From Pseudolabrys taiwanensis (GTDB taxonomy: Bacteria > Pseudomonadota > Alphaproteobacteria > Rhizobiales > Xanthobacteraceae), in assembly GCF_003367395.1 (NCBI RefSeq), contig NZ_CP031417.1:186001-250000 (forward strand): a stretch of 64,000 bases of DNA. The letters are read 5' to 3'. Below, piece by piece: positions 18,502 to 26,895 of this stretch; positions within the stretch are counted from its first letter, which is position 1, and the number at the start of each line of letters is the position of its first letter. A program made the translations under genes and the position numbers. The notes under the pieces were generated by a model. The model ran no database searches and was not told the DNA's origin. It was given only the letters and a program-made list of their open reading frames with translations.

Positions 18502-18627
18502 CCCTCCCCTGAAAGGGGAGGGTCGATCGCGCGTTTGCGCGATCGGGGTGGGGTTGCTTCACAATCGTATTCAGTCCCCGCCCGGCTCGCTTCGCTCGCC
18601 ACTTCCCGCGCAAGCGGGGGAGGGCTG
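18502..18627. repeat. REP-like palindromic intergenic repeat
   Basis: Two back-to-back perfect hairpins: CCCTCCCCT-GAA-AGGGGAGGG (18502-18522) and CGATCGCGC-GTTT-GCGCGATCG (18524-18545). They are followed by a CCCGC-GCAA-GCGGG hairpin within a G-rich block ending near 18627. The whole gap between the convergent GST and cupin genes consists of this. Such elements are typical dispersed intergenic repeats of Bradyrhizobiaceae-like genomes and may also stop transcription from both sides. Confidence 0.75.
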
Positions 18628-18635
18628 ACGGAGCG

Positions 18636-19115
18636 TCAGCCTTGCGCGTTGAGCGTCTTGCCGCCGGCGCTGACGGGCTTGGCCGACACCAGCGTGAAGG
18701 CGATGACGCAGGGCTCGCTGCCGTTGTTGATCCAATTGTGCACCGTGCCGCGCTGGACCATGACGTCACCGGCCTTGAGCCGCACGGTTTCGTCGTCGAG
18801 CACCATGTCGATCTCGCCGGCCATCACCACGGCGTAGTCGATCGAGTCGGTGCGATGGTTGCGCGGCGCGACGCCCGGGCCGAAGCTGACCACGCGGAAC
18901 ACGGTGCCGCCTGGGATGGTGGTGCCGATCTTCTTGTCGGACGGATCGTCGCTGCCGTCGTTGTCGACCGGAAAGCCTTCGCTTGACCAGATCACGGTCG
19001 CGATCGCGCCCCGGCGCGTTTCGGCGGCATTGGTCACGGTCTCGTCGATGAGTACCTTGGCTTTGCCTTGCGCATCATGTCCCGTCACCACACGGCGCAG
19101 CTTCGTCACGTCCAT
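18636..19115 (-). CDS. cupin-domain protein
   Basis: A 159-residue single cupin. The start ATG at 19115 (MDVTKLRRVVTG) lies 4 bases after the stop of the EamA gene, so the two are co-transcribed. The cupin motifs are APRNHRTDSIDYAVVMAGEID and GDVMVQRGTVHNWIN (the first shown in part as RNHRTDSIDYAVVMAGE), giving one conserved His in each. Metal binding is likely, but the first motif has a single clear His, so the metal site may be incomplete. Function and substrate unknown. Confidence 0.8.
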   Translation of the reverse strand: MDVTKLRRVVTGHDAQGKAKVLIDETVTNAAETRRGAIATVIWSSEGFPVDNDGSDDPSDKKIGTTIPGGTVFRVVSFGPGVAPRNHRTDSIDYAVVMAGEIDMVLDDETVRLKAGDVMVQRGTVHNWINNGSEPCVIAFTLVSAKPVSAGGKTLNAQG

Positions 19116-19119
19116 CGTC

Positions 19120-20040
19120 TCACTCCTTTGCTTCAACTGACTTCGTCTTCCTGGCGCTTTCGTGCCAGAGCAGGAACAGGCCGGAGCCCGCCACCACGGC
19201 CGAGCCGGCGAGCAGGCCGAGCGTCGGCACATCGCCCCAGAAGGCGAAGCCGAGCAGCATCGCCCAGACCAGCGAGAAGTAATAGAACGGACCGACGGCC
19301 GCCGGCGGCGCCATGGTCAGCGCGCGGGTCCACCAATATTGGCCGATGGCGTTGAGCACGCCGTTGACGAGCAGCGCGCCGAGGTCCGCGTGGCTCGGCC
19401 ACACGAAGCCGAAGATGGGCAGCGAGAGCGCGAAGAAGGCCGTGAGGAAGACCATCTGATACATGGTCAGCGTTTCGGCCGACTCGGTCTTGGTCATGCC
19501 GCGCACGGCCGCGGTGACGCTGCCATAGAGCACGGCATTGGTGACGGCAAACAGCGCGCCGAGACGGAAGCTGTCGGCGCCGGGCGCCGCGACGAGCAGC
19601 ACGCCGACGAAACCCACCAGCAAAGCCAGGCCGCGCACCAGGCCGACCTTCTCCTTCAGCCAGAGCGCCGCGAACAAAGTGGCGAACAGCGGCGCGGAGA
19701 AGTTGATCGCCACCGCGCCGCCGAGCGGCATCATGCCGAAGGCGATGACGATGCAGGACTGCGCGATGGTCTGCGTGACGCTGCGGCCGGCATGATCGCG
19801 CAGCCGCGCGGTGCGGAAGGTTGAAAGGCCGGTGCGCGGCAGGATGATGAGCGCGCAGGTGATGAGCGAGGCGAAGGAGCGGAAGAACAGCACCTCGGCG
19901 AACGAATAATCCGCGACCTGCGCTTTCGACAGCGCGCTCGAGAGCGCGAACATCACCGTCGCGCCGAGCATGAAGACGATGCCGAGCGGGATGCGGTCGA
20001 TGCGGGTCGGATGCGGCTGGTCGAGGCTGTCGGATGTCAC
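19120..20040 (-). CDS. EamA/DMT family transporter
   Basis: A 306-residue protein with ten hydrophobic segments in two EamA halves, typical of drug/metabolite exporters. The first half includes LSSALSKAQVADYSFAEVLF, and the end of each half has the GLALLVGFVGVLLVA and LLAGSAVVAGSGLFLLW pattern. It sits in the inner membrane. The substrate cannot be told from the sequence; the co-transcribed cupin may act on it. It reads toward the cupin gene. Confidence 0.9.
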   Translation of the reverse strand: MTSDSLDQPHPTRIDRIPLGIVFMLGATVMFALSSALSKAQVADYSFAEVLFFRSFASLITCALIILPRTGLSTFRTARLRDHAGRSVTQTIAQSCIVIAFGMMPLGGAVAINFSAPLFATLFAALWLKEKVGLVRGLALLVGFVGVLLVAAPGADSFRLGALFAVTNAVLYGSVTAAVRGMTKTESAETLTMYQMVFLTAFFALSLPIFGFVWPSHADLGALLVNGVLNAIGQYWWTRALTMAPPAAVGPFYYFSLVWAMLLGFAFWGDVPTLGLLAGSAVVAGSGLFLLWHESARKTKSVEAKE

Positions 20041-20100
20041 GGTGGGCGCGCGGCCTATGCAATGCCGCCAGCATGGTGCGGCAAGCCGCGCGCAGCAAGT

Positions 20101-20535
20101 CTATTTCGTCGCCTGTGCCCGCGGCTTGCGCGCGCGTGGTTTGCAGGTCGCGCAGAGGCAGCCGGTCTTGCCGAAATAGAGATCGATATAATCTTCGCCG
20201 TAGTCGATCGTGATCTCGTCGCCGGGCACGATCGCTTTCACGGCGCGAAACATCATCCGGCCGCGGATCAGTTCGGCCTCGGTGTTCGGGTCGCAGGCAT
20301 GGTTGACGTAGCGCGCGAGGTTCCGCCGCGACGAGCCGTCGATGGTCCAGCGGCCGTTGATCTCGAACAGATACTTGTTGGCCCGCCGCTTCTCGATCTC
20401 TTGCGCGAGCTTCGTGGGGATACGGCGGCCTTTGTATTCGATGACGAGCGCGCGCTTGCCGATGGGCGCGGTGGCGAAGAGGCCGAGGCCCGTCCGAGCG
20501 CGGCCGACCCGATAGGGTTTTGCGGCCTTGCCCAT
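20101..20535 (-). CDS. SET-domain protein (putative lysine methyltransferase), paralogue 2
   Basis: A 144-residue protein consisting almost only of a SET domain. Hallmarks are the N-terminal RTGLGLFATAPIGKRALVIEY, quoted in part as RTGLGLFATAPIGKR, the SAM-binding/catalytic pseudoknot ARYVNHACDPN and the active-site segment GDEITIDYGEDY. A post-SET-like cluster GCLCATC precedes a short basic tail. SET enzymes methylate lysines in proteins; bacterial targets are mostly unknown. It starts 5 bases after the end of its upstream paralogue, so both are one operon and probably arose by tandem duplication. Confidence 0.88.
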   Translation of the reverse strand: MGKAAKPYRVGRARTGLGLFATAPIGKRALVIEYKGRRIPTKLAQEIEKRRANKYLFEINGRWTIDGSSRRNLARYVNHACDPNTEAELIRGRMMFRAVKAIVPGDEITIDYGEDYIDLYFGKTGCLCATCKPRARKPRAQATK

Positions 20536-20540
20536 GCCCG

Positions 20541-21020
20541 TCAGGCGGCCTTGCGCCGTTTCTTGGCCGCCGCGCGCACTTCTTTGCGCTTACGCACGGC
20601 GCGGAGCTCGCGGGCCCGCTTGGCCTTGCGGCGCAGGCAGCGCGAGCACTTGCAGTTCGACTTGCCGATGACGTTCTTGAGGTAGTCGTTGCCGTAGTGG
20701 AAGGTCAGTTCCTCGCCCGGCTTGATGTTGCGCAGGGTGTAGAAAAAGACGCGTCCGCTGCGGATCGTGCAATCGATGTTCGGATTGCAGGAGTGGTTGA
20801 AATAGCGCGCGATATTGCTGCGCGCCTTGCCGTCGATGGTCCAACGGCTGTTGACCTCGAACAGATAGCGGTTGCCGCGGGCTTCCGCCTTCAGCGCATC
20901 CTTCACGTTGAGCCGTGGGCCTTTGTATTCGGCCACGCGCTTGCGCTTCTTGATCGCTCGTATTGCAAACAGGCCGAGACCGGTGCGTGCGCGGCCGAGG
21001 CGGAAAGGTCGTGGTGCCAT
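20541..21020 (-). CDS. SET-domain protein (putative lysine methyltransferase), paralogue 1
   Basis: A 159-residue SET protein, the first of the tandem pair. It has RTGLGLFAIRAIKKRKRVAEY near the start (in part RTGLGLFAIRAIKKR), the knot motif ARYFNHSCNPN, the substrate/catalytic region GEELTFHYGNDY and the zinc-binding post-SET motif CKCSRC. The last ~30 residues are almost entirely Arg/Lys/Ala, so this copy may bind nucleic acid or a charged partner, unlike its neighbour, whose tail is short. It is cytosolic, with no signal peptide. Confidence 0.88.
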   Translation of the reverse strand: MAPRPFRLGRARTGLGLFAIRAIKKRKRVAEYKGPRLNVKDALKAEARGNRYLFEVNSRWTIDGKARSNIARYFNHSCNPNIDCTIRSGRVFFYTLRNIKPGEELTFHYGNDYLKNVIGKSNCKCSRCLRRKAKRARELRAVRKRKEVRAAAKKRRKAA

Positions 21021-21108
21021 GGATTATTGACGTTTCATTACCGGCAAGGGGGCGCAAATGCCAGATAGAAGCGGCAACGTCAATGAAAACAGGGGATAAA
21101 TGGTCAAG

Positions 21109-22554
21109 TTACCGCTCGCGGGCCGATAACGGCTCGGCGATCTTCTCCAAGGGCTGCCTTTCGGCGGCGATGCCGAACACCAGTTCGATGATCGCGGCGG
21201 CGAGCATCAACACGGCGGCGGCGAGATAGCCGTAGAACACGGCCCAGGGCGAGCCGGTGCCGATCAAGGTGCCGAACAGCCACGGGGCGATGATGCCGCC
21301 GGCGCCCGTGCCCAGCGAGAAGAAGAAGGCGATGGCCAGAGCGCGGGTTTCCAGCGGAAATATCTCGCTGACGGTGAGATAGGCCGAACTTGCCGCCGGC
21401 GAGGCGATGAAGAAGATGAGCGTCCACAGGGCGGTCTGGGTGACGACCGTCAGATGTCCCTGTGCGAACAAGAGCCCCGTGACGATCAGAATGGCGGCTG
21501 AGAAGGCATAGGTCGCCGCGATCATCTGCTTGCGGCCGATCGTGTCGAAGAAATGGCCGAGCACCATGACGCCGAGGAAGTTGCCGAGTGCGAAGGGCAG
21601 GAGATAGAGCCCGGTCGTGCTCGCCGGCACCTTGTAGAATTGGGTGAGCACCAGGGCATAGGTGAAGAAGATCGCATTGTAGAGAAAGGCCTGCGCCACC
21701 ATGAGCGAAAAACCGACCAAAGCGCGGCGCCAGTAGCGTCCGAACATGGTGCGGATGATGATGCCAAAGCCGAAGGACTGGCGTGGATGGACCGTGATGG
21801 CGTCCGCCGGGTCGACTTTGGGGATTCTCGCATCCGTCTCCGAATCGACCAGCGCCTCGATATCGGTCACGCCGGCTTCCGCCTCGCGGGTATAGCCGTG
21901 TGTGACCAGCCAACGCGGGCTTTCCGGCACGAAGCGCCGCACCGCCAGGATAACCAATCCGAGCAAGGCGCCGACGCCGAAGCCGACACGCCAGCCGACA
22001 TCGACCGAGAACAGTGCAGGATCGAGGAAGATCAAAGTGGCGCCGGAACCGAGCGCCGCGCCGAGCCAGTATGAACCGTTGATATAGATGTCGACGCGGC
22101 CGCGCACGCGGGCCGGGATCATCTCGTCGATGGCCGAATTGATCGCCGCGTATTCGCCGCCGATGCCGGCACCGGTGATGAAACGGAAGATGATGAAGCT
22201 CGTCAGGTCCCAGGAGAAGGCAGTGAGAAAAGCGCCGGTGAGATAGGTGACGAGCGTGATGAAGAAGAACAGGCGGCGGCCATAGCGGTCGGTCAGATAG
22301 CCGAACACCAGCGAGCCGATCACCGCGCCGGCCAGATAGCACGAGGCGATGAGGCCGATCTCGCTCGGCCTCAGCCCGAGCGTTCCCGGGTCCTGGAGCA
22401 CGCCCGACATCGCGCCTTTAAGCGTAACTTCCAGCCCGTCGAGGATCCAGGTGATGCCGAGCGCGACGACCACCCAGGTATGAAAACGGGTCCAGGGCAG
22501 GCGATCGAGCCGCGCCGGGATCAGGGTGCGGATGGTGTCGCCCTGTGACGTCAT
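21109..22554 (-). CDS. MFS transporter (sugar-porter/aromatic acid type)
   Basis: A 481-residue permease with twelve membrane segments. MFS signatures are DRYGRRLFF after helix 2 and PESPRWLVTHGYTREAE before the central loop, with GRKQMIAATYAFSA after helix 8. It belongs to the metabolite:H+ symporter/sugar porter branch. The start codon overlaps the stop of the upstream lactate/malate dehydrogenase gene (ATGA), so the transporter and enzyme are translationally coupled. Uptake or export of a hydroxy acid is plausible but inferred only from this coupling. Confidence 0.88.
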   Translation of the reverse strand: MTSQGDTIRTLIPARLDRLPWTRFHTWVVVALGITWILDGLEVTLKGAMSGVLQDPGTLGLRPSEIGLIASCYLAGAVIGSLVFGYLTDRYGRRLFFFITLVTYLTGAFLTAFSWDLTSFIIFRFITGAGIGGEYAAINSAIDEMIPARVRGRVDIYINGSYWLGAALGSGATLIFLDPALFSVDVGWRVGFGVGALLGLVILAVRRFVPESPRWLVTHGYTREAEAGVTDIEALVDSETDARIPKVDPADAITVHPRQSFGFGIIIRTMFGRYWRRALVGFSLMVAQAFLYNAIFFTYALVLTQFYKVPASTTGLYLLPFALGNFLGVMVLGHFFDTIGRKQMIAATYAFSAAILIVTGLLFAQGHLTVVTQTALWTLIFFIASPAASSAYLTVSEIFPLETRALAIAFFFSLGTGAGGIIAPWLFGTLIGTGSPWAVFYGYLAAAVLMLAAAIIELVFGIAAERQPLEKIAEPLSARER

Positions 22555-23486
22555 CGTTGAACCCGGGCGAGGGCCTGGCGCAGGCTCTCGGCGCTCTTTT
22601 CGAGGCCTTCGCGCTCCGTTGCCGACAACTCCGGAGCAAGCACAGCCTCGATGCCGCCGCGGCCGACCACGGACGGCAGCGACAGCGTGACGCCGTATGG
22701 CTTCTGCAGGCTGCCGACGGGGATCGTGGCGCGTTCGTCGTTGAGGATCATCTCGGTGATGCGGGCCGAGACGATGCCGATGCCGTATTGGCTGGCGTCG
22801 TGGCCCTCGATGATGGTGATGTTGGCATAGCGCACGTCTTTTTCGAGTTGGGCGTGCATTGCCGCTGCGTCCTCGCCGCGGTCCTTGAGCAGCTTTGCCA
22901 CCGGCACGCCGCCGACGCGCGCGGCAGACCAGACGAAGACCTGCGAGGTGCCGTGGTCGCCGATGACCATGGCGTCGACCTCCGCCGGGCTGACGCCGAA
23001 ATGGCTGGCGAGGTGGATGCGGAAACGTTGGCTGTCGAGAAAGGTGCCGGCGCTCATCACCTTGCCGTGGCCGGCGGCCTCGCGTGCGACGTCCGCCAGC
23101 GGATCGGGCGGGTCGGTCACCGTCAGCAGCACCGCATGCGGCGCCGCCTCGACGATGCGCGGCACGATGTCGCGATAGATCGCCGCGTTCTTGTCGAGCA
23201 GCTTGAGGCGGCCCTCCTTGTCGTTCCGATCAGTGGCGCCGCCGGTCTTCTCGTTGATGCCGGAGGTGATCATCACCACGCCGCAGCCGGCGAGATCGCC
23301 ATAATCGCCGTCGCGGATATCGACGCGAGGCCCGAGCGGCGTGCCGTAGCGGATATCGGTCGCGACAGCCTGCGCGGTCTTGCGCGTGCGGTTGACCAGC
23401 ACGATCTCTCGCGCACTGCCGCGCGTCGCGGCGGCCAGGGCACAGGCGCAGCCGACATTGCCGGCGCCGATGATTCCGAGTTTCAT
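22551..23486 (-). CDS. lactate/malate dehydrogenase family protein
   Basis: A 311-residue NAD-dependent 2-hydroxy-acid dehydrogenase. The Rossmann motif GIIGAGNVG opens the protein. The catalytic His is in IGDHGTSQVFVWS, and the substrate-binding Arg is in LDSQRFR. The usual TNP motif reads TDPPDP here, replacing the conserved Asn with Asp. The active-site loop (SGINEKTGGATDRNDKEGR) is longer than in classic lactate or malate dehydrogenases. Specificity therefore cannot be assigned. It forms an operon with the overlapping MFS gene. Confidence 0.85.
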   Translation of the reverse strand: MKLGIIGAGNVGCACALAAATRGSAREIVLVNRTRKTAQAVATDIRYGTPLGPRVDIRDGDYGDLAGCGVVMITSGINEKTGGATDRNDKEGRLKLLDKNAAIYRDIVPRIVEAAPHAVLLTVTDPPDPLADVAREAAGHGKVMSAGTFLDSQRFRIHLASHFGVSPAEVDAMVIGDHGTSQVFVWSAARVGGVPVAKLLKDRGEDAAAMHAQLEKDVRYANITIIEGHDASQYGIGIVSARITEMILNDERATIPVGSLQKPYGVTLSLPSVVGRGGIEAVLAPELSATEREGLEKSAESLRQALARVQR

Positions 23487-23564
23487 GGAGAGGCTCCTGG
23501 ATCCGCGATGATGGAAAACCCGTAAAAGGCGGCGGTGTTCCCGCCGTTCGAGAAGGACGATCGA

Positions 23565-24509
23565 ATGACAACCGCCGACCGCTGGCCCGCCCTAGACTAC
23601 AACGCCTGGAAAGACACGCGCGAGACGCTGCATCTGTGGACGCAGGTTGTCGGCAAGGTGCGCCTCGCGCTGACGCCGTGGATCAATCACTCGTGGCACG
23701 TGACGCTCTATGTGACGGCGCGCGGTTTGACCACCGGGCCGATGCCGTGCGGTGTGCGCGAGACGCAGATCGATTTCGATTTCATCGATCACGTGCTGTG
23801 GCTGCGCACGAGCGACGGCCACTTCCGACAGATTATGCTCAAGCCCATGCCGGTCGCCGAATTCTACGGTGAGGTGATGGCCGCGCTGTCGGCGCTCGGC
23901 GTTTCGGTGCGCATCAACACGATGCCGAACGAAATCCCTGGTGCGGTGCCGTTCGAGCAGGACACGACGCACAGCGCTTACGATCCCGACTATGCCTATC
24001 GCTTCTGGCGGGCGCTGGCCTCGAGCCATGCGGTGTTCGAGCTTTTCCGCACGGCCTTCCTCGGCAAAGTGAGCCCGGTGCATTTCTTCTGGGGCTCGTT
24101 CGACCTTGCGGTCACGCGCTTCTCGGGCCGCAAGGCGCCGGCGCATCCGGGCGGCGTGCCGAACCTGCCGGACAATGTCGCGCGCGAGGCCTATTCGCAC
24201 GAAGTGTCGAGCGCCGGCTTCTGGCCCGGCAGTCCGGGGCCGGTCGAATATCCGGCGTTCTACTCTTATGCCTATCCGGCGCCGGAAGGCTTCGGCGCCG
24301 CCAAGGTGCGGCCGGCCGAGGCGTTCTTCTCCAAGGACCTCGGCGAATTCCTGTTGCCTTACGATGCCGTGCGCAAGGCCGCCGATCCGGAAGCGACGCT
24401 GCTCGCCTTCCTGCAATCGACCTATGAGGCCGCGGCCGATCTCGGCCATTGGGACCGTGCGTCGCTCGATTGTGGGTTGGGGGCGCCGAAAAAAGTGCGT
24501 CCGATTTGA
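23565..24509 (+). CDS. DUF5996 family protein
   Basis: A 314-residue cytosolic protein starting at the ATG at 23565 (MTTADRWPALDYNAWKDTRE), preceded by GAAGGACGATCGA. The DUF5996 pattern is visible: LHLWTQVVGKVRLALTPWIN followed by HSWHVTLYVTARGLTTGPMP, and later SPVHFFWGSFDLAVTRFSGR. The protein is rich in Trp and His, suggesting a ligand- or metal-binding enzyme, but no function is established for the family. Monocistronic; divergent from the dehydrogenase gene, with about 80 bases between them. Confidence 0.85.
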   Translation: MTTADRWPALDYNAWKDTRETLHLWTQVVGKVRLALTPWINHSWHVTLYVTARGLTTGPMPCGVRETQIDFDFIDHVLWLRTSDGHFRQIMLKPMPVAEFYGEVMAALSALGVSVRINTMPNEIPGAVPFEQDTTHSAYDPDYAYRFWRALASSHAVFELFRTAFLGKVSPVHFFWGSFDLAVTRFSGRKAPAHPGGVPNLPDNVAREAYSHEVSSAGFWPGSPGPVEYPAFYSYAYPAPEGFGAAKVRPAEAFFSKDLGEFLLPYDAVRKAADPEATLLAFLQSTYEAAADLGHWDRASLDCGLGAPKKVRPI

Positions 24510-24582
24510 CGATGGTCATGAACCTTTCGGTTCCACGGTGCGACCAAGGGGCATTGTAACGCTACTCGTAAGGGGGCTTTCC

Positions 24583-24915
24583 ATGCTGACCAAAATTGTC
24601 GCCGGCGCCGTGCTCGCCGGCTCCGTTCTCGCTGCGCTGCCGGCGTCGGCCGAGACTTTGTTCAAGATCGTCACGGTCAAGGACGACATCATCGTCGGCC
24701 TCAACGACGCCGAGCTGAAGGAATTCGGCGGCGACGCGGGCGGCATCGCCAAGGCGATCGCGGCCAAGGGCTCGGTGACCTTGTGGCAGTATAGCGTGGC
24801 GCAGAAGGACGGCGAACGCGTGGTCGCGCCGCGGCTCAAGACCGGCGTGCTGGCCAATTCGTCACTGCGCGTCGAGCCTTATACGCAGCCGTTCAAGGTG
24901 CTGCCGCACGAATGA
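24583..24915 (+). CDS. small periplasmic protein of unknown function
   Basis: A 110-residue protein with a signal peptide (LTKIVAGAVLAGSVLAALPA, cut near ASA-ET). The mature part of ~85 residues has DDIIVGLNDAELKEFGGDAG, then a strand-rich section ending in VEPYTQPFKVLPHE. No cysteines. A GGGGG-type ribosome binding site precedes the ATG. I do not recognise a characterised family. It may be co-transcribed with the exported protein that follows. Confidence 0.7.
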   Translation: MLTKIVAGAVLAGSVLAALPASAETLFKIVTVKDDIIVGLNDAELKEFGGDAGGIAKAIAAKGSVTLWQYSVAQKDGERVVAPRLKTGVLANSSLRVEPYTQPFKVLPHE

Positions 24916-24986
24916 CCGAACTGTCGGCCCGGGTGCGGTTGTGCGCGACCCGGGACGCATATCGACAGATCTCAGGGGAGACAGCC

Positions 24987-25370
24987 ATGACTTGCAGCGT
25001 CGCGCGCGCCGTTGTGACGGTGCTTGCTTTGTCCGCCTCGCTCGCCGCCGCCCGCGCGGAAGACGCGCCGGCGCGGCTCAAGCCCGAGCCCGGCGTCACC
25101 AGCCAGTCGCCGTGCCTGTCGGAGAATTCCGGCTGGACACGCAACGGCCGCCGCATCGCCTTCACCATCGCGCTCGGCAACAAATGCGACGCGCGCATCC
25201 GTTGCCGCGTCTTCGCTTACGTGACGTCGGCCAAGGGCGCGCGGCAAGGCGAGGGCGTGCTCACCTTGCGGCCGGGTTCGCCCGGCCAGGAAACGAAGAA
25301 CAGCTGGTCGATGCGCGTGCCGATGGCCGGCGGTTCGGCGCAGACGGCGCGCGAATGCCGGGCGCTCTGA
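24987..25370 (+). CDS. small exported cysteine-containing protein
   Basis: A 127-residue protein. The ATG at 24987 is preceded by AGGGGAG and gives a signal peptide (ARAVVTVLALSASLAAARAE). An in-frame ATG at 24912 overlaps the previous stop but would add 25 residues before the signal peptide. The mature part has four cysteines (PCLSENSG, NKCDARIRCRVF, TARECRAL), likely two disulphides, and a beta-rich pattern. Function unknown. It is convergent with rlpA, whose stop lies 3 bases beyond. Confidence 0.65.
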   Translation: MTCSVARAVVTVLALSASLAAARAEDAPARLKPEPGVTSQSPCLSENSGWTRNGRRIAFTIALGNKCDARIRCRVFAYVTSAKGARQGEGVLTLRPGSPGQETKNSWSMRVPMAGGSAQTARECRAL

Positions 25371-25373
25371 CGC

Positions 25374-25937
25374 TCACATCGCCGCGGCGGTGACTTGCGG
25401 CGCCGACGGCTGCGGCGTGCGGTTGACGAGCTCGACCTTCACCTTGGCGAGGCCGCGGTCGTAGAAGCCGAGCAGCTTGGCGCTCTGCGCCGACAGATCG
25501 ATGAGACGATTGCCGGTGAAGGGCCCGCGGTCGTTCACGCGCACGAACAGCGAGCGGTTGTTGGCGAGGTTCGTCACCTTCACCGTGCATTGCAGCGGCA
25601 GCGTGCGATGCGCGGCCGTGAGCGAATGCATGTTGAAGGTCTCGCCGTTCGCGGTGCGCCGGCCGTGGAAGTCCGCGCCGTACCACGACGCGAGGCCGAC
25701 CGCGCTGTAGCTGCCGCTCGCGACGAACGCCGGCTTCTGCGCCGCCGACGTTTGACGCTTGGCCGGCCTGGCCGGCGCGTCGCCCGGCTGATCGTTGCTG
25801 GCGACATCCGGCTGTTGCGGTGTCGCGCGCTGAGCGACGTTGTTGCCCGCGCAATTGGCGAGCGCAAAGCAGGCTGCGGCAACGGCCGCCATGGACACAA
25901 GACGCGATACGCGAACCGAACGACTGAGCTTGTTCAT
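25374..25937 (-). CDS. rlpA: septal ring lytic transglycosylase RlpA family lipoprotein
   Basis: A 187-residue outer-membrane lipoprotein. The lipobox is FALANC at about residue 29. A linker of ~45 residues leads to the double-psi beta-barrel domain with ASWYGADFHGRRTANGETFN, AAHRTLPL and the active-site segment VRVNDRGPF. The domain cleaves denuded peptidoglycan strands in better-studied species. The C-terminal SPOR domain of the E. coli protein is absent, as in many short alphaproteobacterial homologues, so septal targeting may differ. Confidence 0.92.
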   Translation of the reverse strand: MNKLSRSVRVSRLVSMAAVAAACFALANCAGNNVAQRATPQQPDVASNDQPGDAPARPAKRQTSAAQKPAFVASGSYSAVGLASWYGADFHGRRTANGETFNMHSLTAAHRTLPLQCTVKVTNLANNRSLFVRVNDRGPFTGNRLIDLSAQSAKLLGFYDRGLAKVKVELVNRTPQPSAPQVTAAAM

Positions 25938-26149
25938 GTCACGCGAGCCCCAGTAGCCCCCCGGGTCCCGCTGGCGACGCTAGGGGCGCCGTTGACTCGC
26001 GTGGTGGTACGACGTGGGGGATGCGGGCGGTTTGCCGTGAGGTGTGACTTGGAAGCGACAGCGCGCCGGCGCCGACGGTATTGCTTGCGTGCGTGTGAGC
26101 GCCGCGCGCATGCGCCTGCATATCGTTTGATTCAAATGCGCGCGGCCGA

Positions 26150-26623
26150 TCATGAACTTTGCGCCGCGAGCGCTTTCGACACCAGCTGCAGCAGCGAGCC
26201 GATGCCGGCGACGGCAAGGACGACGACGGCGAAGCGGCCCCACACGCCGAGGAAATAGACCGTCACCACGATCAGCCCGGACCACATGCCCGTGCACCAG
26301 ATGCAGTTCATGAACTCGCACATGAGCCGGCGCCAACCGCGCGCGGCGGTCTTCAGCCGGCCGCCGTCGCGGTCCATGAAGGCGGCGCGCACCATCTCGA
26401 AGATCTTGTCGTAGGTGAGCAGATGCACGACGCGAAACGCGCCGAAGGCGAGCAAGGTCAGATCGAGGAAGGTGAGCGCGGCCGGATCGAACGTGCCGTA
26501 GCGGCCGATCAGAAACACCGCAAGCGCGCACAGCGCCGCGAACACGACGAGCGCGATCACGCTCCAGAAGTGCTGCTCGTCGCGGATTTCGGCATCATGC
26601 ACGCGCGCCGTCGTGTCAGACAT
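26150..26623 (-). CDS. DUF1360 membrane protein
   Basis: A 157-residue protein with an N-terminal acidic stretch, two closely spaced membrane segments (about 23-41 and 50-68), and one or two C-terminal ones. DUF1360 signatures are FGAFRVVHLLTYDKIFEMVR and CEFMNCIWCTGMWSGLI with a C-x-x-C pair. Function unknown. The 212-base gap upstream of its stop, toward rlpA, holds no gene that I can support. It is followed on the other side by the DUF3551-like gene in the same direction. Confidence 0.82.
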   Translation of the reverse strand: MSDTTARVHDAEIRDEQHFWSVIALVVFAALCALAVFLIGRYGTFDPAALTFLDLTLLAFGAFRVVHLLTYDKIFEMVRAAFMDRDGGRLKTAARGWRRLMCEFMNCIWCTGMWSGLIVVTVYFLGVWGRFAVVVLAVAGIGSLLQLVSKALAAQSS

Positions 26624-26644
26624 GGCCGGGCCCCGGTCGCGTCA

Positions 26645-26893
26645 TCATCGGCGGAGGCTCCGGTGATAGAGGCTCCAGTTCGGGTTGATGAGGCAGGCGC
26701 GATCGTGCGGCGCATAGGCCTCGCAGATCGCCCGCGTCGGATAGCGGCAGTCCCAGGCGACGTCGACGAAGACGGCCTGCGCCGTGCACCAGCGCGCCTC
26801 GGTGACGGCGAGGGCCGGTTCGACCAGGACCGTGCGCGCCTCGGCGGCGCTTGCGGCGGCGAGCACGGCGGCGAGGGCGAACAGGGCGCGCAT
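26645..26893 (-). CDS. DUF3551-like small exported protein
   Basis: An 82-residue protein from the ATG at 26893 (MRALFALAAVLAAASAAEA, a signal peptide). The mature part of ~60 residues has the cysteine spacing of DUF3551: a WCTAQ start, then DCRYPTRAICEAY and RACLINPNWSLYH. DUF3551 proteins are abundant in Bradyrhizobiaceae and have no known function; two disulphides are likely. An upstream start at 26995 would hide the signal peptide and is rejected. The 48-residue gene at 26896 ends 2 bases before its start, so they form an operon. Confidence 0.75.
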   Translation of the reverse strand: MRALFALAAVLAAASAAEARTVLVEPALAVTEARWCTAQAVFVDVAWDCRYPTRAICEAYAPHDRACLINPNWSLYHRSLRR

Positions 26894-26895
26894 GG

